Shown one piece after another: positions 45,000 to 53,582 of a DNA stretch of 64,000 bases. This stretch comes from a bacterium (GTDB lineage Bacteria; Vulcanimicrobiota; JABDET01), in NCBI GenBank assembly GCA_021800275.1, contig JAJYZB010000001.1, positions 62,001 through 126,000 of the forward strand, given 5' to 3'. How positions within the stretch are numbered: the stretch's first letter is position 1; each line of letters starts with the position of its first letter. The position numbers and the translations under genes are program-made. Below the pieces are notes generated by a model. That model was not told where the DNA came from, did no database searches, and saw nothing but the letters and a program-made list of their open reading frames with translations.

Positions 45000-46250
45000 C
45001 TATTTTTCCGAGAAGTCAAGTTCAGACTGAGGCACAGAGATTATTTTTTTCGTATCCACGAGCAGAATCAATCTCTCCTCCAAATTCACAACCCCTTGAA
45101 TATAATCTCCTTCTTTTCTCTGTATGAGAGAAGGAGGCGGCTGGATCAAATCAGAGGGGATTCTTAAAACTTCTTTCACTGAGTCCACTATCATTCCAAT
45201 CACTTCCCTGGATTCCTGATCTGAAATCACCATGATTCTGGCTTCTTTAGTTTGTTCCTTAGGCTCAAACCCTAATTTTTTCCTCAAATCAAGGATCGGG
45301 ATAATCCTTCCTCTTAAATTCACAATCCCTTTCACGTAGGAAGAAACCTTAGGCACAGATGTGATTGGAAGCAGTCTTTGAATCTCTTGCAGATCGGTAA
45401 TTCTCATGGCAAATTCTTCTTTCCCTATTTGAAAAGTGACAAACTGAAAAGTTTCAGCCTTATCCGTTTTTTTCTCTCTATCCTGGGGTTCAGAAAAAAA
45501 AGTTTCCTGGGACCTCAAAGGAGGCTGCTTCAAAGAAGATATCGGCTCGACCACCGCTTCCTCCGCATCTTCTTTATCCATTGATTTGCTCTCTTCCACC
45601 TGTTTCGGGTTCATCGGCTGCTCGATCTTCTCTCTCTCAAACTCTTCTAACTCAGACTTTGCCTTTGCATTAATATTCAATTTTTGCCAGATGTTTTCCC
45701 AATGGGATTTTAAAAATTTCTTAGACAGGTTTAACTTTTTTTGAATCTGAGACAGACTCAATCCCGAAGAGCCGCTTTTTAAAAGCTCTTCTTCAACAGA
45801 AAGCAGAGGCTCTCCTGAAGGAAACGTTTTAAATTCTCGCAAAATAAACTGCGAAACTGAAGGCTTGAAAAAAATCCCTTCTTCGCAAAAATTTTTTAAT
45901 TCCTCAAGCACTTTATCTGGCTCTTGCTTAAAACACCATCCCCTTGCTCCCGATTTTAAACCTTGAAATAGAATCTCTTCTGAGACACTGGAATCCGCTA
46001 AAATGTAAATCCAGATAGAAGGAAAATCCTCTTGAATCTCCCGCAAGTAAGAATGACCTGTTTCACCAATCCATGCAGCATCAATTAAAAAAACATCAGG
46101 CAAAATCTTTCCCATCTGTTCTTTTGAAGGGAGTTCAGAGACAGCTTGAGGCATCCATCCGAAATGGCTGGCTTTTTCTGCCATGGAAGCCTGCAGAGAT
46201 GGATCTAAAAGGCAAATTAATAGAGTTTTATTAGATTTCATAATGATCAT
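45000..46250 (-). CDS. REC-LuxR HTH-CheW fusion protein
   Basis: The 416-residue protein has three parts. Residues ~8-125 are a receiver-like domain with the phospho-Asp site in VFLIDAAWIG and Lys in GWCFKQEP, but the usual acidic pair is reduced to one Asp (CLLDPS). Residues ~145-200 resemble a LuxR/GerE helix-turn-helix (GLSLSQIQKKLNLSKKFLK then HWENIWQKLNI). After an acidic linker, residues ~268-405 are a complete CheW domain (FQVTFQIGKEEFAM-like opening, VKGIVNLRGRIIPILDLRKK). It is the only CheW in the operon, so it must serve as the coupling protein between receptor and CheA. The DNA-binding part suggests a link from chemosensing to transcription. Confidence 0.85.
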   Translation of the reverse strand: MIIMKSNKTLLICLLDPSLQASMAEKASHFGWMPQAVSELPSKEQMGKILPDVFLIDAAWIGETGHSYLREIQEDFPSIWIYILADSSVSEEILFQGLKSGARGWCFKQEPDKVLEELKNFCEEGIFFKPSVSQFILREFKTFPSGEPLLSVEEELLKSGSSGLSLSQIQKKLNLSKKFLKSHWENIWQKLNINAKAKSELEEFEREKIEQPMNPKQVEESKSMDKEDAEEAVVEPISSLKQPPLRSQETFFSEPQDREKKTDKAETFQFVTFQIGKEEFAMRITDLQEIQRLLPITSVPKVSSYVKGIVNLRGRIIPILDLRKKLGFEPKEQTKEARIMVISDQESREVIGMIVDSVKEVLRIPSDLIQPPPSLIQRKEGDYIQGVVNLEERLILLVDTKKIISVPQSELDFSEK

Positions 46251-47458
46251 TAAGCCTCAATTAATTTTGTGCTGAACCGATCCGACAAAACGCCGAGTTT
46301 ATTGGCAGCTTCCACCATCTCCTGCACGACAGCCTGGACTTCATTGGTTCCATAAGCAATGACTTCGACGTTGGAAGCATTCTCATTAAAGAGTTGAACC
46401 AATCCTTCAAAAGCTTTAGAAACTTCGGTTGTGCTGGCAGCCATTTCTTCTGTGGCAGCCGTATTTTCCTGCACCACAGCAGCGACATCAGATATTCCTT
46501 TAACCAGAGAGCTGCTTTCCTGAGCCAGCTGCTCGGCAGCAGCAGAGATATTCTGCACCTGTGTATTGGTAGCATGGATGACATTCAGAATCTCTTTTAA
46601 GGCAACCCCTGCATCAGCCGCTATTTTTGATCCATCTTCTGCTTCTACTCTCCCCTCCTCCATAGCTGTCACTGCTTCCTGAGTTCCTTTCTGAATCGTT
46701 GAGATCAATCTTCCGATCTCTTTTGTGGCTTTTTGAGAACGTTCTGCCAATTTCCTGACTTCATCAGCCACAACAGCAAATCCGCGCCCATGTTCCCCCG
46801 CCCTGGCAGCTTCAATGGCTGCATTTAAAGCTAACAAATTCGTTTGGTCCGCGATTTCATCAATCACTTCCACAATCTCCCCAATCATCTCTGAACTCTG
46901 GCCCAGGGAACGAATTTTTTCAGCAGCTCCAAAAACCGTATTTCTCATCCGACTCATCCCTTCCATGGTTCTTGTAACAGCATCCTCCCCTTTTTTAGCA
47001 GCTTCTCCGGTTCGAAATGAAACATTAGATAAACTAACCGCTTCTCGAGCCACCTGCTCAATCGCCATATTCATTTTATCTGTTGAACGACTGGTATCAT
47101 CCACAGCTTTGCTCTGCTCCTGCGCCCCTTTAGCGATCTGTTCAATAGAAAGAACCAGCTGCTGGAAAAGAGAATTCACCTCTTTTACCATTTGATCCTG
47201 ACGAAAAGTTCCCTGAGCCAGACTCTCGGCTGCTTTATAACTTTCCTGAAAGGCAGTGTGCACTTTTTCTACGGTTGTAATGACAGAATAAGCCGCTGGA
47301 GCCAGATCCTTCAAAAGATCCATGTAATCGTTCAAGGCTCTTTCCAGGTTTCCCCTCCGCTTTTTTTCTTCTTCCACCTGAGACTGGAGAAGAATCGTCT
47401 CCTGCTGCCGCGATCCTTCCCGGACATCAGCACGTAAAAAATCCATCTTTTTAGGCAT
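46250..47458 (-). CDS. Soluble methyl-accepting chemotaxis protein
   Basis: The 402-residue receptor has a long coiled-coil signalling domain with the kinase-contact tip [17 protein letters not shown] and continuing [20 protein letters not shown]. Methylation helices flank it. No transmembrane segment or known sensor domain is present; the N-terminal ~60 residues are a charged coiled coil. It therefore senses a cytoplasmic cue or a partner protein. GGAGGG precedes the ATG. It is the first gene of the che operon. Confidence 0.95.
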   Translation of the reverse strand: MPKKMDFLRADVREGSRQQETILLQSQVEEEKKRRGNLERALNDYMDLLKDLAPAAYSVITTVEKVHTAFQESYKAAESLAQGTFRQDQMVKEVNSLFQQLVLSIEQIAKGAQEQSKAVDDTSRSTDKMNMAIEQVAREAVSLSNVSFRTGEAAKKGEDAVTRTMEGMSRMRNTVFGAAEKIRSLGQSSEMIGEIVEVIDEIADQTNLLALNAAIEAARAGEHGRGFAVVADEVRKLAERSQKATKEIGRLISTIQKGTQEAVTAMEEGRVEAEDGSKIAADAGVALKEILNVIHATNTQVQNISAAAEQLAQESSSLVKGISDVAAVVQENTAATEEMAASTTEVSKAFEGLVQLFNENASNVEVIAYGTNEVQAVVQEMVEAANKLGVLSDRFSTKLIEA

Positions 47459-47477
47459 TTTGATCCCTCCAGTCTCA

Positions 47478-47506
47478 ATTTTACTCCGAAAAACCTTTTA
47501 AGTAAA
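47478..47506 (-). promoter_or_regulatory. Candidate promoter of the chemotaxis operon
   Basis: On the minus strand TTTACT (47501-47506) and TAAAAT (47478-47483) are separated by 17 bp, and lie 20 bp before the mcp ATG. Each box differs from the consensus at one or two bases. A GGAGGG ribosome site follows. Confidence 0.5.
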
Positions 47507-47578
47507 GGTCCATTAGTACCTCCTGAAATAGGACTTTTGGACAGGGCAGCGAAACTATTTGGAAGCAAAGCTATTGTG

Positions 47579-48253
47579 ATGGATACGCCGCATATTATCT
47601 CTATGTTTGACAACATTACTCCAACCTATGACAAGTTGAATACCTGGTTTTCTTTCGGTTTAGATGCTTACTGGAGGAAAGAGCTGGTCAAGGCGATTCC
47701 TGTAAAACGAGGAAAAATTTTAGATTCCTGCACCGGGACAGGAAAGCTGGCATTTCTGATGGCAGAAAAAGGATATCAAGTAACGGGAATTGATCTGTCG
47801 CTGCCCATGCTGAATCTGGCAGAAAAAAACAAAAAAACTGGAAACACGGTTGAATTTTGCCAGGCGGATGCATTAAAACTTCCTTTTTCTGACAGCTCCT
47901 TTTCTGCTGTCACCAGCGCTTTCGCTTTAAGAAATCTCCCTGATTTAATTCAAGCATTTCGAGAGTCTTATCGAGTCCTTGATGATAAAGGAACTGCTTT
48001 ATTTCTAGATCTGACCCCTCCTTCTTTCCCCTTTGCTCGCCCTTTCCACCGCTTTTATTTAATGACTCTTTTACCTCTTGTTGGGAAAATAGTCTCTAAA
48101 GACCCAAAAGCCTATCATTATCTTGGAGCCTCTATCTTAAAATTTAAAACACGAACCCAAATTGCTGAAATTTTAAAATCTTCCGGGTTCAGAGAAGTTC
48201 AAATTTCGCTTTTATCGGGAGGAATCGCCACTCTTTGGAAAGCTCTCAAATAA
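47579..48253 (+). CDS. ubiE: Demethylmenaquinone/ubiquinone-type methyltransferase UbiE/MenG
   Basis: This class I SAM methyltransferase has the UbiE opening MFDNITPTYDKLNTWFSFG. SAM motif I is KILDSCTGTGKLAFLMAEKG, and the mid-protein segment is VTSAFALRNLPD. It methylates the quinone ring in menaquinone or ubiquinone synthesis. The ATG at 47579 gives 224 residues; a TTG at 47537 would add 14. The C-terminus overlaps hemA by 19 bp, so quinone and heme synthesis share a transcript, which fits a respiratory chain. Confidence 0.92.
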   Translation: MDTPHIISMFDNITPTYDKLNTWFSFGLDAYWRKELVKAIPVKRGKILDSCTGTGKLAFLMAEKGYQVTGIDLSLPMLNLAEKNKKTGNTVEFCQADALKLPFSDSSFSAVTSAFALRNLPDLIQAFRESYRVLDDKGTALFLDLTPPSFPFARPFHRFYLMTLLPLVGKIVSKDPKAYHYLGASILKFKTRTQIAEILKSSGFREVQISLLSGGIATLWKALK

Positions 48254-49533
48254 ATCTGCTGGTGACAGGACTAAACCATGAAACCGAGCTGAAAATTCGG
48301 GAAAAGCTCTCTTTCCATCCCGAACAGTTCAGTGAAGCTTTTGAAAAACTAAAAAAAATCCCGGAAGTTAGAGAAGCCGCTATTCTTTCAACCTGCAATA
48401 GAACTGAACTTTATGTCATTATGAATTCCCTCCCTAACAGCCAGCCGCTGGTTCATTATTTAAGCGAATTCCATCACATTCCATCGGATCTATTCCTGCG
48501 CCATCTTTACACAAAACAAGGACTGAATGCAGCCAGACATCTCTTCAGGGTAACAGCAGGACTGGATTCTCTTGTTCTAGGAGAAAATCAAATTTTAGGA
48601 CAGGTCAAACAGTCCTATAAAACAGGACAGCAGCACCAGACCCTTGGAACCACCCTTCATCGTTTATTTCAGAGGGCTATTGAAGCGGGAAAAAGGATTC
48701 GAAATGAAACCGCTGTTGGAGAAAATCCAGGTTCAATTGGGGAAGCCGCTGTTGAGCTGGCAAAACAAATTTTTGAGGACCTGGATAAACGAGGCGTTCT
48801 TGTCATTGGTGCCGGGGAAATCGGCGAAATTGTCATCGAATCCCTCATCGAAAGCGGAGCCTCTCAAATCATGGTAGCCAATCGAACCTATGAGAAGGCG
48901 CGAGAGCTGGCGCTGAGATTAAATGGAACCGCTTTCCCTTTTGAGGCTGTCACCCATGCTCTTATCCGAAGCGATATCGTGATCACAGCAACCGGTTCAT
49001 CAACCCCTATCCTCAAAAAAAATGAACTGGAAGAAATCATGAAGCAAAGACGACACTCCCCTCTTTTTATCATTGATATCGCTGTTCCAAGAGATGTGGA
49101 AGAAAGCGCTTCCAGAATTGAAAACTTATTCTTGTACAACATTGATGATCTGAAACAAATTGTGGAAGAATCGAATCAGGCATTCCAAAAAGAAATTCTG
49201 AAAGCCACCGATATTCTTGAAGAAGAACTTCGAAAATTTTCCGAATGGCATCAATCCCGTCAAATTGTCCCCACCATTAAATCTTTAACAGAAAAAACAG
49301 AAAAAATCAAAGAACAGGAACTCTCTAAAATTTTTCATCGCCTTCCTAACATCAGCGAAAAAGAAAAATCTGTTTTAGAACAATTTGCCGATTCAGTCAT
49401 CGCAAAAATTTTACATGAGCCTCTGGTGCAGCTGAGATCCATGTCCCATCATCCACTTGGACAGGAATATTTAGAAATAACGCGGCACTTGTTCAAGCTC
49501 GACTCAGAAAATCAAGAGGATTTTGACCCGTGA
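48235..49533 (+). CDS. hemA: Glutamyl-tRNA reductase
   Basis: HemA reduces glutamyl-tRNA to glutamate-1-semialdehyde, the first committed step of heme synthesis. The catalytic Cys is in LSTCNRTELYV. The shikimate-dehydrogenase-like NADPH domain has VLVIGAGEIGE, and a helical dimer domain ends the protein. The TTG at 48235 is supported by GGGAGG 11 bases upstream and by retention of the first strand NLLVTGLNH. At 432 residues it is normal. It overlaps ubiE and the hemX-like gene. Confidence 0.96.
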   Translation: MESSQINLLVTGLNHETELKIREKLSFHPEQFSEAFEKLKKIPEVREAAILSTCNRTELYVIMNSLPNSQPLVHYLSEFHHIPSDLFLRHLYTKQGLNAARHLFRVTAGLDSLVLGENQILGQVKQSYKTGQQHQTLGTTLHRLFQRAIEAGKRIRNETAVGENPGSIGEAAVELAKQIFEDLDKRGVLVIGAGEIGEIVIESLIESGASQIMVANRTYEKARELALRLNGTAFPFEAVTHALIRSDIVITATGSSTPILKKNELEEIMKQRRHSPLFIIDIAVPRDVEESASRIENLFLYNIDDLKQIVEESNQAFQKEILKATDILEEELRKFSEWHQSRQIVPTIKSLTEKTEKIKEQELSKIFHRLPNISEKEKSVLEQFADSVIAKILHEPLVQLRSMSHHPLGQEYLEITRHLFKLDSENQEDFDP

Positions 49534-50342
49534 TCCCAATACTCTGGGGACTTGCCGCCTGTTTGTATGGAACTTCGATTTTTTTCTTTCTTCTGCAGAT
49601 CTGGTATGACCAAAAATTCCTTGAAAAACTGGGATTAACCCTCGCTATTTTAGGAGCGCTTTCTCAGTCTCTGGCAATTCTCATGGAATGGATTGCCCTG
49701 AAACATTTTCCTGTTTTGAATATCCATGAAGCCCTTGGAACTTTCGCTGTTTTAATGATCGGCTTTTTTCTCGTCTTCCAGTGGAAGTGGCGGCTGCGCG
49801 GGTTTGGTTTTTTCTCTTCGGCTCTGGCATTTCTCTCAACTTTAATTTCGTACGCGTATCCAAGCGCAGTCCTGAATGCTCCTACCCCTGAACTTTCAGG
49901 AGCTCTGCTCGCTGTCCACGTGACGATCATTCTGGCGAGCTTTGGCTTATTTGGCTTAGCATTTTCCACTTCCATCAGCTACTTAATTCAAGACTATCTG
50001 CTGCACAAAAAACATTCCATCAAGCTGTCCAAAAAACTCCCCTCTCTGCTGCTGCTGGATTCTATCACCAATCACCTTGTCACCATAGGATTCATACTTT
50101 TAACCATTGGAATGGCTCTCGGCAGCATCTGGGCAAACCGCTGGTGGGGTTCCTGGTGGAATTGGAACCCGAAAGAAAAACTGGCGTTATTCACCTGGAT
50201 TATTTATGCCATTTATATTCATGCCCGCACCCTTACAGGAGAAAAAGGAAAAAAACTCGCCGTTCTCATCATCGCCGGATTTGCGCTTGTCATCTTCACT
50301 TTTCTCGCTTCTAATCTGCTGCCTGGCTCTGTCCATCCATGA
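49530..50342 (+). CDS. hemX: HemX/CcsA-like cytochrome c assembly membrane protein
   Basis: The 270-residue protein has about eight transmembrane helices and the tryptophan-rich motif RWWGSWWNWNPKE. That motif normally reads WxWDPKE in heme-handling CcsA/CcmC proteins; Asp is Asn here. In Firmicutes HemX lies between hemA and hemC and influences HemA levels; the order here is identical. It may bind heme at the membrane. The GTG start overlaps the hemA stop by 4 bp and the hemC start overlaps its stop. Confidence 0.88.
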   Translation: MIPILWGLAACLYGTSIFFFLLQIWYDQKFLEKLGLTLAILGALSQSLAILMEWIALKHFPVLNIHEALGTFAVLMIGFFLVFQWKWRLRGFGFFSSALAFLSTLISYAYPSAVLNAPTPELSGALLAVHVTIILASFGLFGLAFSTSISYLIQDYLLHKKHSIKLSKKLPSLLLLDSITNHLVTIGFILLTIGMALGSIWANRWWGSWWNWNPKEKLALFTWIIYAIYIHARTLTGEKGKKLAVLIIAGFALVIFTFLASNLLPGSVHP

Positions 50343-51247
50343 ACATTGTCATTGGCACGCGAGGCAGCCCACTTGCCCTTGTCCAGGCAGAATGGATTTC
50401 AAAAAAGCTTCTCAAAATCTCCTCCTCTCTAAAAACAGAGATTAAAATTATTAAAACCAGAGGAGATCAAATCCTGAATTTGCCCGTAAAAAAAATCGGA
50501 GACAAAGGGGTTTTTGTCAAAGAACTGGAAACTGCTCTGCAAAATCGAGAGATTGATCTAGCCGTCCACAGCGCAAAAGATCTTCCTGCTGATATTCCAG
50601 AGGATCTAATCCTCGCAGCTTTTCCTGAAAGGGAAGATCCCTCTGACGTCCTGATCTCAAAAAATGAAAATACGCTGGCTGCTCTGCCTTTAAAAGCAGT
50701 CATAGGAACAAGCGCTGCCAGGAGGCAGTCTCAGCTGCTGCATTATCGCCCGGATCTGAGAATAGAGCTGCTGAGGGGAAACGTGGAGACCCGTATCCGA
50801 AAACTGGACGAAGGGAAATACAGAGGCATTGTTCTGGCAAAAGCAGGGCTGAATCGTCTTAAAATTAAAAGAGGAAGAACAATCCCCAGAACCCTTATGC
50901 TTCCCTCTCTAGCCCAAGGGGCTCTGGCTGTTGAAATGCGAAGAAATGACAAAAAACTCTTGATGATCGCAAAACTCTTAAATGATAAAAAAACCTCCTT
51001 CTGCATTCAGGCAGAACGAAGTTTCCTTGCAGAAATGGAAGGAGGATGTCAAATACCCTTAGGTGGAATTGCGGAACTTTATAAATCCAAACTGAGGATG
51101 GAAGCCTTTATTGGAACTCCAGACGGGAGAAACTTAATTCGAGAAAGCATAGAAGGAGAAGCTTCTAAACCCATAGAACTTGGAAAAAAGTTAGCTTTTT
51201 TAATCCTTTCAAAAGGGGGAGACAAAATTAAAAGGACTCTTTTATGA
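50339..51247 (+). CDS. hemC: Hydroxymethylbilane synthase (porphobilinogen deaminase)
   Basis: HemC polymerises four porphobilinogens. The 302-residue enzyme begins IVIGTRGSPLALVQAEW, has HSAKDLPAD with the catalytic Asp region, RRQSQLLHYRPDL, and the dipyrromethane cofactor Cys in MEGGCQIPLG. It overlaps hemX and the zinc-ribbon regulator by 4 bp each. HemD is not next to it, although it usually follows in this operon type. Confidence 0.97.
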   Translation: MNIVIGTRGSPLALVQAEWISKKLLKISSSLKTEIKIIKTRGDQILNLPVKKIGDKGVFVKELETALQNREIDLAVHSAKDLPADIPEDLILAAFPEREDPSDVLISKNENTLAALPLKAVIGTSAARRQSQLLHYRPDLRIELLRGNVETRIRKLDEGKYRGIVLAKAGLNRLKIKRGRTIPRTLMLPSLAQGALAVEMRRNDKKLLMIAKLLNDKKTSFCIQAERSFLAEMEGGCQIPLGGIAELYKSKLRMEAFIGTPDGRNLIRESIEGEASKPIELGKKLAFLILSKGGDKIKRTLL

Positions 51248-51834
51248 ATAATGTTCGATGCCCTTCATGCAATGAAGAAAGCCCTGCTGACTTTCGTTTC
51301 TGCGGAAAATGCGGAGGAAAATTAATCCAGTACTGTCTATCCTGCGGATCTGAAAACCCTCTTCAGATCCAATTTTGCGGAAAATGTGGAACCAGTCTCT
51401 TAGAAAAAGAGCTCCCCAAAAAAGATCAGCCCCAAAACTCGGCTCCCGCAAAAATCCTGGTCGTGGATGATGAACCTTATATCACAAAACTGGTGAAACA
51501 TCTTCTGGAGTCTGAAGGCATGGAAGTCGAGGTGGCTGAAAATGCGAAAACAGCGGCCGATCTGGTCGCAAAATTCCGCCCGACAATCCTTATTACAGAT
51601 CGAATGATGCCTGACATGGATGGTTTTGAGCTGATTAAACTTCTCAGAAGAAATACAGAATTCAGCCAGATGAAAATCATCATGCTGACCGTAGTTGATA
51701 CTTTTGACGATATTCGCAGAAGCATACTGGTTGGAGCCGATGATTACATCCGAAAGCCGTTTGATCCACAGGAATTGATCTGGAGCGTCAAAAGGCACTT
51801 AAAAAAATTCCACCCATGGGAAGAGAAGAAGTAG
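51244..51834 (+). CDS. Zinc ribbon-receiver domain protein
   Basis: The 196-residue protein begins with two zinc-ribbon-like segments: CPSC...FCGKCGG and CLSCG...FCGKCGT. It then has a full receiver domain (ILVVDDEPYITK, phospho-Asp in LITDRMMPDMDG, Thr in IMLTVVD, Lys in YIRKPFD). No output domain follows. It lies between hemC (4-bp overlap) and birA (19-bp overlap). The ribbon could sense metal or bind nucleic acid or protein, and phosphorylation would switch it; the kinase is not adjacent. Confidence 0.85.
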   Translation: MNNVRCPSCNEESPADFRFCGKCGGKLIQYCLSCGSENPLQIQFCGKCGTSLLEKELPKKDQPQNSAPAKILVVDDEPYITKLVKHLLESEGMEVEVAENAKTAADLVAKFRPTILITDRMMPDMDGFELIKLLRRNTEFSQMKIIMLTVVDTFDDIRRSILVGADDYIRKPFDPQELIWSVKRHLKKFHPWEEKK

Positions 51835-52637
51835 ATCCTTTTGGCGAACAGGAACTACGTTCGTCCCTCAAAACAGAGCAGTTAGGAAAAACAATCTATC
51901 TTTACCCTTCCCTCGAATCCACGAATCTTCTTGCCAAACAGTTAGCTGAAAAAGGGGAAAAACATGGAGCCCTGGTGATCTCTGAAACTCAAACAAAAGG
52001 ACAAGGAAGACTTGGCAGATCCTGGCATTCTCCTCCTGGAGGTTTATGGTTTTCCTTAATTTTACGCCCTGATTTCTCAAAATTGATGCCCCAGCATCTG
52101 ACTTTTATCGCAGGACTCGCAGTTGTCCAGGCATGCTCCAAAATCATTCACTCTGTCTCTCTGCGGTGGCCCAATGATCTGTATGTCGAAAATAAAAAAC
52201 TAGGGGGTATTTTAACAGAGAGCAGAGCAAAAGGAGATCGGTTTGAGTATTTTATCATGGGCATTGGATTAAATGTGAATCTCGCTGAAAACCAGCTCCC
52301 TGAGGAATTGAAACCTCTAGCCACAAGTCTATACATCTTAAAAAAAGAACAGATTTCTCGCGCTGCTCTGCTGGGAGATATTCTGCTGCATTGGGAGAAA
52401 ATTTTAAACCACTATCCCCACCATGGATTTGCTCCGATTGTAAACTCCTGGAAAAAACATGCCGACTTTTTAGGGGCTTTTGTAAAAGTTGATACCCCTG
52501 CAGGGATCATTAAAGGAACAGCGGTTGATTTAAGTCCATCAGGAGCTTTAATGATTCAAGATCAGAGTGGACTCATCCATGAAATTTCCTGTGGTGATGT
52601 GAGGCTGCTGTCAATTGTCAGAACTCCTCACAGTTGA
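51816..52637 (+). CDS. birA: Biotin-protein ligase without DNA-binding domain
   Basis: The 273-residue enzyme attaches biotin to carrier proteins via biotinyl-AMP. Marks are LESTNLLAK, the adenylate loop GQGRLGRSW, SLRWPNDLYVENKKLGGIL and GIGLNVN. The C-terminal SH3-like domain has VDLSPSGALMIQD. The N-terminal helix-turn-helix of the repressor type is missing, so it is a monofunctional ligase. The 3' end overlaps the convergent sulfotransferase gene by 10 bp. Confidence 0.94.
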   Translation: MGREEVDPFGEQELRSSLKTEQLGKTIYLYPSLESTNLLAKQLAEKGEKHGALVISETQTKGQGRLGRSWHSPPGGLWFSLILRPDFSKLMPQHLTFIAGLAVVQACSKIIHSVSLRWPNDLYVENKKLGGILTESRAKGDRFEYFIMGIGLNVNLAENQLPEELKPLATSLYILKKEQISRAALLGDILLHWEKILNHYPHHGFAPIVNSWKKHADFLGAFVKVDTPAGIIKGTAVDLSPSGALMIQDQSGLIHEISCGDVRLLSIVRTPHS

Positions 52638-53455
52638 TTGGGATAAAACGTGTTGTAAAACAAGAAATAATTGTTTCGCACCATATCACAAACCCCTTTT
52701 CCAAGCACCTCCAAAAAATCCGAAGTCACAGGTTTCACCTTGCTGCGGATGAGGTGATCCCCATAAATCGTATGGTATTGATCATTTTCATGGGTTATTT
52801 GTTCCACGTTCTCAAAATCATGATTAAAATAGGGCTCTTCCAGATAATCATAAATCTTTTTCATCACTTCTGCCGGGTAAGCGGTCAAATCCTCAAAACG
52901 CACAATATGAAGCTGGCTCACCAGATCGGTCTGAACAGCTTCTATCAGCCTGGCGACAGCAATTCCAACAGGGGGACTGTTGAGCCAGTGCGCTGCTCGA
53001 TTATTCACCGTTATCATGTTCAAAGAACCTGTCGCTTCATCAGCATCAAGGCGATCGCGATTTTTACGAAAAAGTTTTTCCATGGAGGAGAGAATGGCGC
53101 GAAGATCACGGACACAGACAATATACTTAGGCTCAGGCACAAATTGTTTGACCCAATCATGATAATGGAACCAGGCTCGGCATTTATCCACACATACCGG
53201 TTTATCTGTAATTCCTTCAAAAAAACCGTTAATCGCATAACGGCAGTAATTAATAAAACCTTTCTGCATAAGAACAGGATCTTGAGCCTTAAATTCTGCC
53301 AGTTCCGTATAGTATCTCCTCGATGCCAGCATCAAATCCAGCACTCCGCTTGTAGGAGTGCAGTAAAATCGCGGATTCTGGGCAAGAATATTCTGTATAA
53401 GCGTGGAACCCGATCGGGGAAGAGAAGCATTAAACACTATTTTTCGATCCAACAT
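52628..53455 (-). CDS. Sulfotransferase family protein
   Basis: The 275-residue protein has the PAPS 5'-phosphosulfate loop as SLPRSGSTLIQN (residues 11-22). The 3'-phosphate region is YIVCVRDLRAILSSMEKL near residue 110. It resembles the sulfotransferases of cyanobacteria and proteobacteria that act on glycans or small molecules. No signal peptide or membrane anchor is present. GGAGG sits 4 bases before the ATG. It stands alone, and no PAPS-synthesis genes are in the window. The acceptor is unknown. Confidence 0.82.
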   Translation of the reverse strand: MLDRKIVFNASLPRSGSTLIQNILAQNPRFYCTPTSGVLDLMLASRRYYTELAEFKAQDPVLMQKGFINYCRYAINGFFEGITDKPVCVDKCRAWFHYHDWVKQFVPEPKYIVCVRDLRAILSSMEKLFRKNRDRLDADEATGSLNMITVNNRAAHWLNSPPVGIAVARLIEAVQTDLVSQLHIVRFEDLTAYPAEVMKKIYDYLEEPYFNHDFENVEQITHENDQYHTIYGDHLIRSKVKPVTSDFLEVLGKGVCDMVRNNYFLFYNTFYPNQL

Positions 53456-53582
53456 ATATCCTCCAGAGAAAAAACTTTAAGCTCCCTTTTAAACTTTCTG
53501 CATAATTCCCTAAAATATCCTTTAACCTTTTCTCCTTTACTCTGGATTTAACTATGAAAGGCAAAGCAAAGCTGGTTCTTTT

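Noticed and set aside
52634-53551. A 305-codon plus-strand frame
   Set aside because: It is antisense to the sulfotransferase, has no recognisable domain, and the minus-strand frame has clear cofactor motifs and a ribosome site.
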